Shown piece after piece: positions 36,498 through 50,835 of a stretch of DNA of 64,000 bases. The notes under the pieces are model-generated. The model worked only from the letters and a program-made list of their open reading frames with translations, had not been told where the DNA came from and did no database searches. This stretch comes from Brachyhypopomus gauderio (taxonomy: Eukaryota > Chordata > Actinopteri > Gymnotiformes > Hypopomidae), in the NCBI RefSeq assembly GCF_052324685.1, contig NC_135220.1, positions 1,625,980 to 1,689,979 on the forward strand. The letters run 5' to 3'. Position 1 is the first letter of the stretch. Every line of letters starts with the position of its first letter. The position numbers and the translations under genes are program-made.

Positions 36498-37499
36498 GCG
36501 GAGGAGGGCAAAATGTTCCCAAAAGCCACAGAGGCTAATTGAAGTCTGGCCCTTGGTTTATTTTCTTCTTTCAATTCAGCGGTGTGAAAACGGCCAGGGA
36601 AAACGGCGGAGCTACAGCAGCTCCCTGGACACCGATCACGACACACACACGACACACACGTGGGCTAAAGTGGTGAGGATACAGGATAAGGACGACCTGC
36701 ACCGTGGCCCCCAGAGAGCCGAACACGGAGAAAGACGCCAGTCCCAGATGGGGGTCCTGTAACAACAAACCAATTACTGGTGGGGATGGACTACAAAACA
36801 AACAAACAACCTGTTGTGAGTGAATAAAAGTTCAACATTGTGACGATGCAAGTTCAAGAACAAGCAGCGTTTGGGGTTTGCTTTGGAAGCGTGAAATATA
36901 AAACGTAATATCTCGTAATCTCACCTCCATGTGTCGGGGCATGGCAGACTCATCGAAGAGCAACTCCAGTACGTGGAAACACACCATCAACGCACACACC
37001 ACCTGAGCAGCAAACATCCTCCTGAATCAGAACTGCAGTGCAACTCAAACCAATGACGGCACCAAAGAAAACTAATTCTTACCGTTAAAGCTAGCAACAG
37101 CAGCATGACCAACGGGTAACCCAGGTTACGCTGCCACGGCGATGCATTCCTGCGCATCTCTACGGAGGAGGGAGAGTAATTGAGGGTGTGCGAGGGACGG
37201 GGGAGGTCTTGATGCGAGGAGACAGTGATGCAGAGACAAGAGTTCTCACCCAGGGCCTTACGCATGGCCTGCACGCTCACAAACTCACTCTTCATGGCCT
37301 GCAAGTTCAGACCCTGCCAACAGGAGGCGCCACCTGAGTAAGGGGAGAGAGGAGGAGAGAAGGAGGTCATGATGGGAAAACAGGAGGAGGAGGAGACATA
37401 AGGCAAGAGCACACACACACACATATATATATATATATAACCTGTTAGTCATTTGATTAAAGCAGTAGTGTTAACGGTTTTAAACCTCTGCAGAAAGCT

Positions 37500-37530
<31 letters not shown>

Positions 37531-38811
37531 GAGTAGTTACAGCAGTTAATATCACCAGTTTATTCTGACTCACTGTTGAGCTTCTGGGAGAGTGCAGCCT
37601 CCTCGAACAGAGCACAGTCCACGCTCTCCTCCACGTTCTCCAACAGCTACACACACACACACACACACACAGTCATCAGCTTCCTTCAATACACACTCAA
37701 CTCCCCTTTTCACTCTGAGCAGCTGTTCAGTGACACTATGAAGACAACGCTGCGCTTTCCATCAAATAAAAGAAGAAGAAGAGAAGAAGTTTGCTCTAAA
37801 TGTGCTTTTAGAAGCAGCAGACGTGCCAATTCAGCGACGGTCCTTCACCGCGGACTCATCGGTGGGCGAACAGGCCCACTTCACTACACAGCCGTCCCCA
37901 GGCCCACGTGCTCTCCTGCAACGCTTGTTGAAAAGGTCGACATCTCCCACTCACCCGAGGTTTAACCAGCAAGCTGCCGGTGACGCTGAACATCCGGGCC
38001 ATACCGAGCGGGGTGCACACTGTTGATCCAGAACAGGGAGGGGGGGGAATGACCCGGTTACCCGGGCCGCAAGGCACGCTGACACGAACCCAAACAATCC
38101 CCACCGGGTAAAAAAAAAAAATGATATAACTTTACAAAAACATATTTTAGGGAATGTGAGACGTTACACAGCAGCAGCAGAACCCCAAGCAGGGAGATGC
38201 AGGAGTAGAGGTAGGGCAGGTAGTACTCCCACAGGTCTGGAACGGAGCAGAACAGACAAGGAACTCAGCATCGGCAAACCGAAAAAAGATCAAAACACAC
38301 TGTACTGCAGCTCGGGGGGCCGGGGCTATTTAACCCGTACCGTAGAGATTCTCTCGGGCGGTGTTGTGGTCCAGGAGGGCGGATGCCACCCACACGATGC
38401 CCAGCACCAGCAGACAGAGGAGAAGAAGCATCACAGCGGTCTCGTACACTCGAGCCATCACCCCCTGCAACGGGTGCACACGCACAAACGAATGCACATA
38501 CACACATGACCCACACACACAGGAATGCACACCACACCACACCCACACACACAAACCCCCACACAGACAGACAAATGCATACACACGCCCAGACATGTTA
38601 CAAACCTTTGGAAAACAAGCAAGCTGACAATGCAATATGTACATTCACATGTACAATCACAACAGGGGAGTTACAAAGAATGAGGAAGGATAATTATTAC
38701 CTTTTTGGATCCTGTAAACCCTTCTGACTCAGTAAAGAAATAGGCAAAGGGCATGAGAAAAACCAGGGAGAGGTTGGAGAATAGGAAGACCAAGTTCCAT
38801 AGACCTGAATG

Positions 38812-38855
<44 letters not shown>

Positions 38856-39854
38856 AACTATAATTTGGGACAATCTTTAATATACCACAAGTCACCACTA
38901 GAGGGCAAACCTTGGCTAAAATGCAATTCAAGAGAAATGTAAATCTTTGCTCATCTACTCATCAGGCCAAAACAAATGCTGTGTCCTCATATTTTACACT
39001 GCTTGCATACATTATTTAGAATTCTATAATATTTGAAATATTTTAGCTCATGTCAAAATTTCACAATAAAGACAGCTCTCCAAAGTTATTTTATATGTTC
39101 CTTAACAAACTTCTGTAAAAAGCTAGAAATTAGATATTTGTTTCGTCCATATTTTCTTTTCTGAGCCCCAGTGGGGTAATGGAGAGATCAATTAACATGG
39201 AGTGTTTGAATTTTACACATAACAGTAAGAGATCGCTTTCTCCAGATCACTAACGCTTGGCGCTGGCGTGAGCAGTCGTGCTCATGTTTGTCAGTTCATC
39301 AGCGTTCATATGATCTCACAACCCCGTTGGCCTCACTCCAAAAAAACAAAGCCTTCAATGTCAAGTCTTCAATCGTCATCTATTTCGCTTTTATATTTAT
39401 GATTCTCGCACTCGTTTATTAGCCTCCATGACTTGTCTTACATACGTGTCCAATCAGAGGACGCAGGGTGGTGTGGGGGTTTGTGCGGACGTGCGTTACC
39501 GTGGATGAGGGAGCCGTTGAGCCACTGCATGTAGTAGCTTTGCGGGAACGTGAGCAGGACCTCGTTGGACAGGATGGAGATGGGGAGGAGCAGCACGGCG
39601 CACACGGCCACAGACAGGGTGAAGGTGCACAGCCACAGCCTGGGTGACACACCAGAGACAAACCAGCGGGTGAAGAGCCAGAGCATGCCCAACCCAGCCC
39701 GGCCGGCACGGCACGGGGTCAAAGGGCGAGGCAGACCAGACAAACAAACAGAAGCGTGCTTAGCTTGGATCTAAAGCAGCTTCGGTAAAACTCCCACACC
39801 AAGAGCTGATTACTTACACGATTCTGTTAACTGTGGCATCTTCAACATCATCTG

Positions 39855-39920
<66 letters not shown>

Positions 39921-40769
39921 CTGAAGTTGGTCTGTTTCAGTAAATAATGTGCGTGAACAAGGTCAGAATGTCTTGATATGACAGTATTAGAAGAACAGTA
40001 TTAGGACCGATGTTGTTCTGAATCAATGTGAAGCACACAGAAGGCAAACCCCCCCGCCCCCTGTCGTAGGATATGTTTATGCCATTGGTGGTCACATGTG
40101 TACGAGTATGTATTTCTCCTTACCCAGTGACAGAAGCACAATAAAAATACTAAACTGGTGCGGAAGCGAAAACAAACTTCTAGTCTAGATTGACATGTAT
40201 AATAAGCTATAAATGACAACATGGTCCAAGAGAAAACACCTTTACTCGCACATGTTATGCAAAACAGAACTTGCACAATCCCACAGAGCCGCGAGGCAGA
40301 AGTGTCAGTGAGCCACAACACCAACGACTTCAGTAAGAAAGCAGGTTCTTGCACATTTCCTGCTATGAAGGCAGTAAAGCCCTCTGGAACGCCTCCAGTC
40401 AATCCAGCACAGGCCCGCAACAACCCAACGACCCAACTTCTCCCGTCTGTACAGCTGGTTACAGTCTGGCCACACTGGAACGGAGTCGTGCGGATACAAC
40501 AAAACAAAGGGCCGCCCTTTTCCAAACTGGACAGTACACTAACGTTTAATGTTTCTGAACATCTCTACGCTGCAAATGATACCCTCATAAGCACACGGAG
40601 AGTAAAGAAACAGAAAGCTAAAGAATGAGAGAACGTGGAGCGTTTTGGATCCAGATATTAAAGAAAAACCAAGAGGTAAAGTTATGAGATGTTATGTTAT
40701 GTGGCCTCAAGCAGTACTAGGTAAGGGAGAGTGTTTATCTCCCAGGAAAAAATTCCTCACACCCCCCAG

Positions 40770-40807
<38 letters not shown>

Positions 40808-41584
40808 TGCTGACAGGGCCGTTGCATAAGCGCTGTTCTCTGCTGTTGGGGCACTGATCCTGCGTGTAATTTTAGTGTCCCCACTTGAGAGCCAGAAACT
40901 TACACAGGCGTAAACCGCACTTATAAACAGACGGAGGAAAGCAAACGGACCTGCACCGCAAACGCAGATGAAGTACTCGGGATCATGAGCTGTTCACATG
41001 ATCAGCGACAGCGAACCCTTTCAGAGAACCCTTAAATACTTTCCAGATCCCCCTGAACCCGCTCACCCCTCACAAACCGCTCAAAGTACTGTTTTCAGTC
41101 CCGGGTCAACAATACTGCACCTTATATCTTATCCTGTGGGAAAAGATCAAAGCAGTAAGCTGTCACAGCGGGAGAAGCGATGGCAGGGGAACACCACCTA
41201 CACCACCTACACCACCCAGGACAGGCAGACGCACCTGTGACAAACTCTGCATTCTTCTTGAAGTGGGTGAGGATGAGGTAGGATAAGATGTATAGGCAGA
41301 CGAAGAGCTGTACACAAATCTAGAAGAGTTGAGAGAAAAGGTATTACTACATACAATATTATAATAAAAAGCAATATCTTTTTGCAAAGATGATGCAATA
41401 AAACAAAACCCCTCTGTCCCAAAAAATCAATTATTCAACACAGCTACATTTGACATACGAGTTATTGTGTTTATGGGTCTAATAATGCCAAAGAAGGGAG
41501 CTTGATGTTATGTGTTACAGCTATCAGTGTGTTATCAGCAATTAGCTTCAATACTATCCAGAGCATTCAAGCCTCTCCCACATG

Positions 41585-41621
<37 letters not shown>

Positions 41622-44600
41622 GCTTATCACCCCGACACAATGTTCCTCTCCTTCACAGCTGGTCTTACAGCTCTGTGTCTGGTGCCGCTTATCGCGGGAG
41701 CATAGACGACCTGCTATGAAAACACACCCTCCTGATCAGCCGAGTCAGATGGGTGTGACGAGTTTGAAGGCTGGACAGGAGACAGAGCTGTGGACGACGT
41801 CTCAACCAGGCGAGGACTCGTACAGGGGGCCAGAAGAGACAGACAGCATCCTACACCCCCCCCCCCCCCCCCCCGTGACGTGCATTACTGCTGTTCTCCA
41901 GCAGCCTACGAGTACATGTACATTTCCCGAATGTACACATACGGTGTGTGAGGAAAATTCAGCTACGCTCAACTATAATGGTGCCCCCCCCAGTTTTGTT
42001 TAATAACGTTTTTGCACATTGTACTCTTGCACTATGACATGTCACAGAACAGCTTGACAACCCTTGGACAACAGTGTAGCTAGCAGAGCAGATTACAAAA
42101 TGGGTTTATTTCCAAACTGATTAGGACTTTTTCAGAAATAACTTGGGCCAGTATTTTCTGTGTTTCAGGCAGCACAGAGTGACCTTAGAGTGACCTCCAC
42201 GCCCCCACTGCCCTCATGTCTGAGGGGAACATGAGGCGAGGCCACTCAAATCAGATTTAATAGAGAACATAGAACACAAAACAAGAGAAGCTCCTGAGAT
42301 TAAGGACAGATAAATAATCTCAATCTTTCTTTTTTAAAAATATATACGACAACTCTGTTACAGAGTTTAAGAACTGGCGAGGAGCGAAACACTGTTTGAG
42401 GGAAGAATTTCAGGCCAGGGCTGCGTCCTGCACTCTCGTGGACGTGACAGACGGAAGTGGAAGATTACGGCTGTAATCCCAAAGGGCAGCACAGCCGGAT
42501 GAAAGTGGCTGACCAGGATTAAACGAGTGTGTGTACCGACAGATTGGCCAAGCCAACAATGTGATTAATCACAATAGATTAAACTATTAATTTGGCCTCA
42601 CTATCTTGTCGTCCAATGAATCACATTTTCTACTGTCCAGAAAGTAAAGTATCGACTGTCAATGTTTTTAGCGCGTGTCGTGTAATCAGTGCTACAAGTG
42701 TGTTGCTTAAAACCTTCTTCCATTGTTCTCTAGTCAAATGCACACGTTTCAACACATTCGGCCGCCATGCGGTGAGGGAGAAGAGGAACCACCTGACACA
42801 ACAACCCACCGCCCTTCTTTCCGTTTCAGAATGGAGATCTATAAAATCATGACGACCTTGTGCTGATGTACGGACCACAGGCGGGTCGTACAGCTAGTGT
42901 GACTGCAGACCGGCAGCACGAGTTAAAAACTGAATGGGGGTGTGGGGGGGGGGGGGGGTATAGTTGTCGTCATTGTTCCCAAGGAGATAGGACTATGTGA
43001 AGCAAATGAGAAGCTTGAAGCAAACGAAAAAAAGCAAAGCTAAGCAAAAACCGTCCTGACACTCGTCCAGCGAACAGGAAGCGTGCGCAGAGACGGGAAC
43101 AGGACAGGAAACGGGAATGTCAGCCTCAAAGGTGCAAACACGAGCAAAAGAGAGCGCCAACATCCCATCCCTGCGAGATATTTAAGCATGTACGCACAAG
43201 CAAACACACACACACACACACACACCACTTGGCAGGTTTGTTTATATAATAAATGCAAGACTATTAATACAAAAGACAATTCAAGACGCTTTATATAAAA
43301 GATGGTTTATAAACAGCTAAAGGTAATGAAAATGGATACATACTCTCTGCACTTGAAGCGCTCCATACATACATTATACATGCAGAGAATTTACCATTAG
43401 CTACTGAAAAGCAACAGACGTCCACAAATAAACCAAGACCATCTTCGATCCTTCATTATCAAAACAGATGATCTCACCATCATCTATTGTTCATGCCATC
43501 AACATGACAGATTTCAGTAAGGAGACAGCACACTGCGGTACATGCTGAGAGAATTAGCCCCAGAGAATGAACCAAATATACGTTTCCATTACACAATGGC
43601 TTGGCAGTGGAACATTTGCGTGCCAAGCCACAGCCATCTGGCTCAATTAAACAGCAGTGTGCCTGGATCACAAATCCAAACCCAGTCTTTTGTTTTTTTT
43701 TGTGATGATTGGTAGTCAATACTGATTGGCCGCTTTACCACCACACCTGTCCCCAAGGTAACAGCAAACACCTTGCTTACAGCAAGCCTGTTTCCAGACA
43801 GAACATGGCCTGCATATTGTAAAACACCCTCTGCCTATTTTACCGAACAGCTGCCCTTGCAGGAAACCCATGTCAGCAGTAATCAACACCAACACACTGA
43901 GACTAAACAGGGCAAGGCAATCGAAAGCCACACTGTTCAAGAGATTGGGATGAAGCATCAGAAACTTGTCAAGGCTAAATAAATTTATTCACATTGCTCA
44001 CCCCCACACTACAGTCTGGCCTGAAATCTGACATTTGACCAATGGAAACCTGTGGTTTGCTAAAAGAGCGGAAATACAGCAGTGGTTTCCCACATTGAGA
44101 AGATCCCAAGAACTCATGTTTGACTACTTAAGCTAGTCACAAAAGCTAGATAGGCGCACAAGCAGCGTCAGGAATTTGACAGTTGTCAAAAAAGCATAAA
44201 GATGAGGATTTAGTGTTGTATTTCCCTTTAAACAAGAAGTGAAAAAATACTACGGAATCATGCAGACGCTTCTCACAAACTCTGAAACCAAATATGGCAA
44301 GTCTCTTTATTGAACTCACAAAGCGGCGCCGAGAAAACGCCACGAATATACAGGAAAGAATTCGCTCGTCAAAAAGGAACTTGAGCAATCACCAAACAGC
44401 ACGGAACTGCCCGATCTGCAAACAGCACCAAACACACACAGGCCCACTTCGTGCAGAGTGGAGCACAAAGACATGGGTGTAGACGTCTGGAAAGCACTTC
44501 GCAAAGTGCGTTCCACACTGAGTCAGTCAGAGAGCGATCGACCTCCTCTCTCGTCTTACTGTAGCCGGTGTCTATTGGGTCTTTTTGACTGGCCAGGACT

Positions 44601-45888
44601 GCGAAACGTCCAGCTGCTTCTCATTTTATGCAAGTGCTCATAAGCAGAGGAAGCACGCCTGCACACAGTGCATCTTGGGATTGTGAACAAGTTGTGCTGA
44701 ACAACCAGAGCGGATGACTTTAACCAATTACTGCACTCACGAGCCGTCCATTTAAACTGGCCAGTTTTATGCTAATCATCAGTGCCGATCCTGTATCTGT
44801 ATTTCGACGCGAATGCTTCAAGCAACGATAAAAGGATCAACTTATGATGACAAGGATCACATGAAACACTTGGCTGTGTTATTATAGTAAAGTGTTCTTT
44901 TGTAAACATTTTAGATTCAGTCACAATCCAAGTTACCAAGACCAGTGAAGAGTCTCTGAAATCAGTGCAGAGTAATGTATGTGTATGAACACAGGCTAGC
45001 AAAAGAAAAATACTTTAATGCAGCTTTCACATAACTGCACAGGTCATGGCTTAACCCTGACAGCTGCTACGAAAGCCAACAGGTCTGTGAAGTTCATTAG
45101 ATACTTAATACATCCCAACTCAAAAGCCAGTTCAGCACAATATACTACACCCAACATAACCCATAAAGAGATTTCCATTTCTGAAATTAGTGCATTTATT
45201 GTTTACATTTTCTAAAAGTGTTGTGATGGTTAAAGTAGAGGTTAATTCACATTTATTTGATCAGTGTACTTAAAGTAGTGTGAGTGCAGGCCCTGCAGGT
45301 GTAAAGGTCACTGTCTATGCCTCGTTGTAAGGTTCTTCAAGTCTAAAGTGCAGTTTGTGTTGTAAAGGCCAAGTCCAGTAAAATCAAAGGTTTGTTGTAA
45401 TACGTGCACAGAGTTATACCAAGTCTGCAAACTTCAGTTATATAAATTCCATGTAACCTTTGCATTTTAATATCTTTCAAAGTCCGTTTCACATTTTTCA
45501 TTCTCAGTTTTCACGTATTGATTCTGTACCATGATACCAAGGTTAAAAAGATTAAACAATGTATATGAAAGAGGATGCAGGCTATACATTTCACCAGAAG
45601 GAGGTTATAGACAAATGTAAGACAAATGCGTTCACAGAAAGCAAAATAAGCTCAATGATTACCAACGCATCTCCCCCTTTCTCTCTCTCTTCTGTGGTTA
45701 ATATCCTCGTTTTGAAGACCCAACAGTCTTTGAATCGTTGCCAGTCACTCTACAGACTAACCCAACGTAGTCGGCAAGTTCACGGAGCACCAAGTGATCG
45801 GGGTGAAACCGGAACGCAGACTTACAATGATCTCTCGGACACGGTCGTGGAAGAGCTGCTCTCTAACCGACACGTCGTCTGTTTCCAT
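34960..45888 (-). CDS. lmbr1l: lmbr1l, limb region 1 protein homolog-like (lipocalin-interacting membrane receptor), 17 coding exons, 491 aa
   Basis: Multi-pass membrane protein of the LMBR1 family. The human protein was described as a lipocalin-1 receptor and as an ER factor restraining Wnt/beta-catenin signalling in lymphocytes. Exons: 45888-45826, 41319-41235, 39851-39818, 39639-39500, 38804-38701, 38464-38341, 38236-38168, 38019-37955, 37646-37574, 37333-37250, 37159-37083, 37002-36925, 36756-36683, 36357-36267, 36171-36105, 35924-35763, 35045-34960. All phases agree; human is 489 aa. Conserved blocks: VSVREQLFHDRVREII, LPISILSNEVLLTFP, LWNLVFLFSNLSLVFLMPF, YFFTESEGFTGSKK, CTPLGMARMFSVTG, WQRNLGYPLVMLLLL, YLMVSSVVGFYSSPLF, TRFDLLGDFGRYNWLGNF, and the end ELIRAFGLHRLPF. 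About nine hydrophobic segments. It is lmbr1l rather than lmbr1 from synteny and closeness to human LMBR1L. Exon 3 is only 34 nt, and several acceptors adjoin microsatellites. Confidence 0.96.
36408..36493. repeat. (GA)43 microsatellite in lmbr1l intron 13
   Basis: Pure GA on the plus strand, so CU in the lmbr1l transcript. It lies about 50 nt upstream of the exon 14 acceptor at 36358. Long CU tracts bind PTB-type regulators (general knowledge). Confidence 0.95.
37501..37527. repeat. (AC)n microsatellite in lmbr1l intron 9
   Basis: About 13 AC units within the intron between exons 9 and 10; no feature beyond its repeat nature. Confidence 0.9.
37648..37671. repeat. (AC)n microsatellite forming the exon 9 acceptor of lmbr1l
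   Basis: On the transcript strand this reads (GT)n followed directly by TAG and the exon start CTGTTGG. There is no separate polypyrimidine tract between the repeat and the AG. Confidence 0.9.
38815..38854. repeat. (AC)20 microsatellite next to the exon 5 acceptor of lmbr1l
   Basis: On the transcript strand a (GT)n tract ends about nine nucleotides before the exon 5 acceptor, with only TATCATTCAG between repeat and exon. Confidence 0.92.
39859..39912. repeat. (GA)27 microsatellite forming the exon 3 polypyrimidine tract of lmbr1l
   Basis: On the transcript strand a (CT)n tract runs into CCCTCCAG and the 34-nt exon 3. The repeat therefore is the polypyrimidine tract. Confidence 0.95.
40771..40807. 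repeat. Homopolymer (C)37 in lmbr1l intron 2
   Basis: Thirty-seven C in a row as given, lying between exon 3 (39851) and exon 2 (41235). The exact length is uncertain because such runs are hard to sequence. Confidence 0.85.
41320..45825 (-). other. lmbr1l: lmbr1l intron 1
   Basis: About 4.5 kb, the largest intron of the gene. Holds (AC)n near 41592-41620, a C19 run at 41856-41874, a G run near 42944 and another CA run near 43205. I see no nested gene; open frames up to about 160 codons lie over repeats and have no family resemblance. Confidence 0.7.
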
Positions 45889-47735
45889 CCTTCGACACCA
45901 TATCTTGAGGAGCGAGCGGTGTGTAAAGTTACAAGCTATTACACACAAGTCCGCTTAAAGACCCAGTCTGGATAAAACGGCAAAGATGGTTTTCTTAAAT
46001 AACGCTAACTTAGGGAGGTTGGCTGCTTATAGCAGAAAAAATAGCTCTTAAAAACACCAGTCCGTTGCGAGCTACCGTTTAAAGTCTGTAAGGTGAGAAG
46101 CTAATTCTAAAATATATTTCTACCTCTAAAAAATGAAGTTACAAGCCAGCAAAATGTGCCAATGGAAGTTAACTGGCCGTTAACAAACTGCATACATTTT
46201 GATATACGCTCCCAAACATCTATTGGGGGTTGGGACGAGTTGTGGGAGGGGCTGTGGGAGGGGGGACGAGTTGTGGGAGGGGCTGTGGGAGGGGGGACGA
46301 GTTGTGGGAGGGGCTGTGGGAGGGAGAAGAGGCGGTACTACGTGATTTAAAAGAAGACGTGAGAGCGCTTATAAATCGCTGCCGTGGCCTGCTGCTGACC
46401 TAGTGGCCAGTTGGTCGTAGGTTTTGCTGATGCTGTTGAAACGATTAAGACGCTGCTATTTTACCATACGTGCAATTACATAAGGCTTTATTCTGAATAA
46501 TCTGAAGCGTCTCGGAAATGTATCAGACACAATATTTGGCTGGATGTGTTTTAATGAATCTTATTCATTTGGGTCAGTTTTAGAAACTCAGCTAAAGTTT
46601 TTAGGTAAAGGCAATGAAAACCTTTCAGTGAGCATTTGTACGCAGTCCTTCAGGGTTTATCTTTTCCATAGTGTTTGTCAAAACTGGGGGAAATAGATTT
46701 ATGTTCTGAATCAAAATATACTCTCTTCTGTAAGACCAAATGACGTATTCATGTGTCTACTGTGTCTACAATGTCAAAAACATTTGCACATTTTGAAATA
46801 TAGCTTACATGCATTTTTTGTTAGACACAGTCTAGCAATTTAAATGCATAATTTCAGGGAAATGCTTGTAGCTTGGTCATATGTCATTATTGATCAATAA
46901 AGGGCATCAAATTAGGCGTAAAGGGTAATACTGTGTTACAAATACTATGACATTCAGCCTATCACAACTGTGAATGTTTGAACAGGAAGAGTCAATTAAG
47001 TTAATATTACAATGACTCTGACAATCTCACTCATCTCTTAAAGTCCAAAGGCCAAAGTGACTCCACTACAAACGCATTCCACTGCATGTGAGTTTGTGAG
47101 AGAAGAGGGTAAAAGAGCCAACTGGGAAAAGAACTAACACTTCATTCACTGCATTTTACCCGTCAAGATATTAAAGACGTCCTCAAAGAAGTTTGACACA
47201 GTGATATACGTGTGCTAATTATTTTTTTATATTCATCATTTGAACTGAAAGAAGCCTTTCTGAAGCACAGTGCTTTCTGTATGAACCGTCAATCAATCTA
47301 CCAGTTATAGGTAAGTCATGTACTATCAGAAAATATGTCTACAAAATCTAGCCTCTGAAAGAATGTCACAGCTCTTACATGTGAAGCTTTTTAACTCTAC
47401 TTTTCTTAGTATTCCCTCATGTTTAGTGTAATGTTTGTGTAATATTGTTTGCATTAAAATGAGTGAAATGTTTTTTTTTCCTTGGGTTAAATGTTAGATA
47501 TGTAACAGTATATGACATGCTCTAAACATCCACGTAATTGAAACTGAATGTGAAAAATGTAATCAAAGCACTTTCATAAATCTGGCAGATGGTTTAATGG
47601 CACACTGCTCTGTCAGCCTTAGACCATTTTATTTGTGTGTGGAGATTTAATTTCATTTTTTTGCCAGATAACATCACTGAGAAGCAAAGGAGTATTGTGC
47701 TCAGCTGGCTGAGGGTCCAGATAAAGGATGTTTCT
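45889..47735. promoter_or_regulatory. Divergent intergenic region between lmbr1l (left) and dnajc22 (right)
   Basis: The two start codons face away from each other across about 1.85 kb. GC-rich near 46230-46380, with a G-rich tandem repeat, then AT-rich toward dnajc22. A TTTTTTTGCCAG acceptor at about 47657-47667 suggests that dnajc22 has a 5' UTR intron. No coding region seen. Confidence 0.45.
46233..46326. repeat. 32-bp G-rich tandem repeat, about three copies
   Basis: Unit contains ACGAGTTGTGGGAGGGGCTG followed by TGGGAGGGGGG. Each copy has several G-runs of three or more, a G-quadruplex-compatible pattern, and it lies about 350 nt upstream of the lmbr1l start codon. Confidence 0.85.
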
Positions 47736-50637
<2,902 letters not shown>

Positions 50638-50643
50638 ACCTTA

Positions 50644-50678
<35 letters not shown>

Positions 50679-50835
50679 TCATCTGACCCAACAGGTGTCT
50701 GGTGCATTAAAATTGAACCATAAGCAAAAGTTCATAATTTTGTTTCATTTTAAAAGTTTTATTGTTGCTCATGTAAACATTGTCTTAACCATAATATTGT
50801 AAAAATATTTGAATAAATTTGCCTTATTTGTGCAT
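50638..50835 (+). other. dnajc22: dnajc22 3' UTR with polyadenylation signal
   Basis: A TTA/ATT repeat occupies about 50648-50679. AATAAA at 50812-50817 would place cleavage near 50835, giving a short UTR of about 200 nt. No other strong signal follows closely. Confidence 0.6.

Noticed and set aside
36380-36762. Ser-Leu and Arg-Glu repeat frames
   Set aside because: Translation of the GA microsatellite.
40221-40628. 135-codon plus-strand frame in lmbr1l intron 2
   Set aside because: No domain, no family resemblance, and antisense within an intron.
46381-47600. Search for a tubulin or other gene between lmbr1l and dnajc22
   Set aside because: Only short frames and AT-rich sequence; nothing to support a gene.
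47637-47735. Upstream in-frame Met for dnajc22
   Set aside because: The added residues are not conserved, and a probable splice acceptor at 47667 cuts through them.
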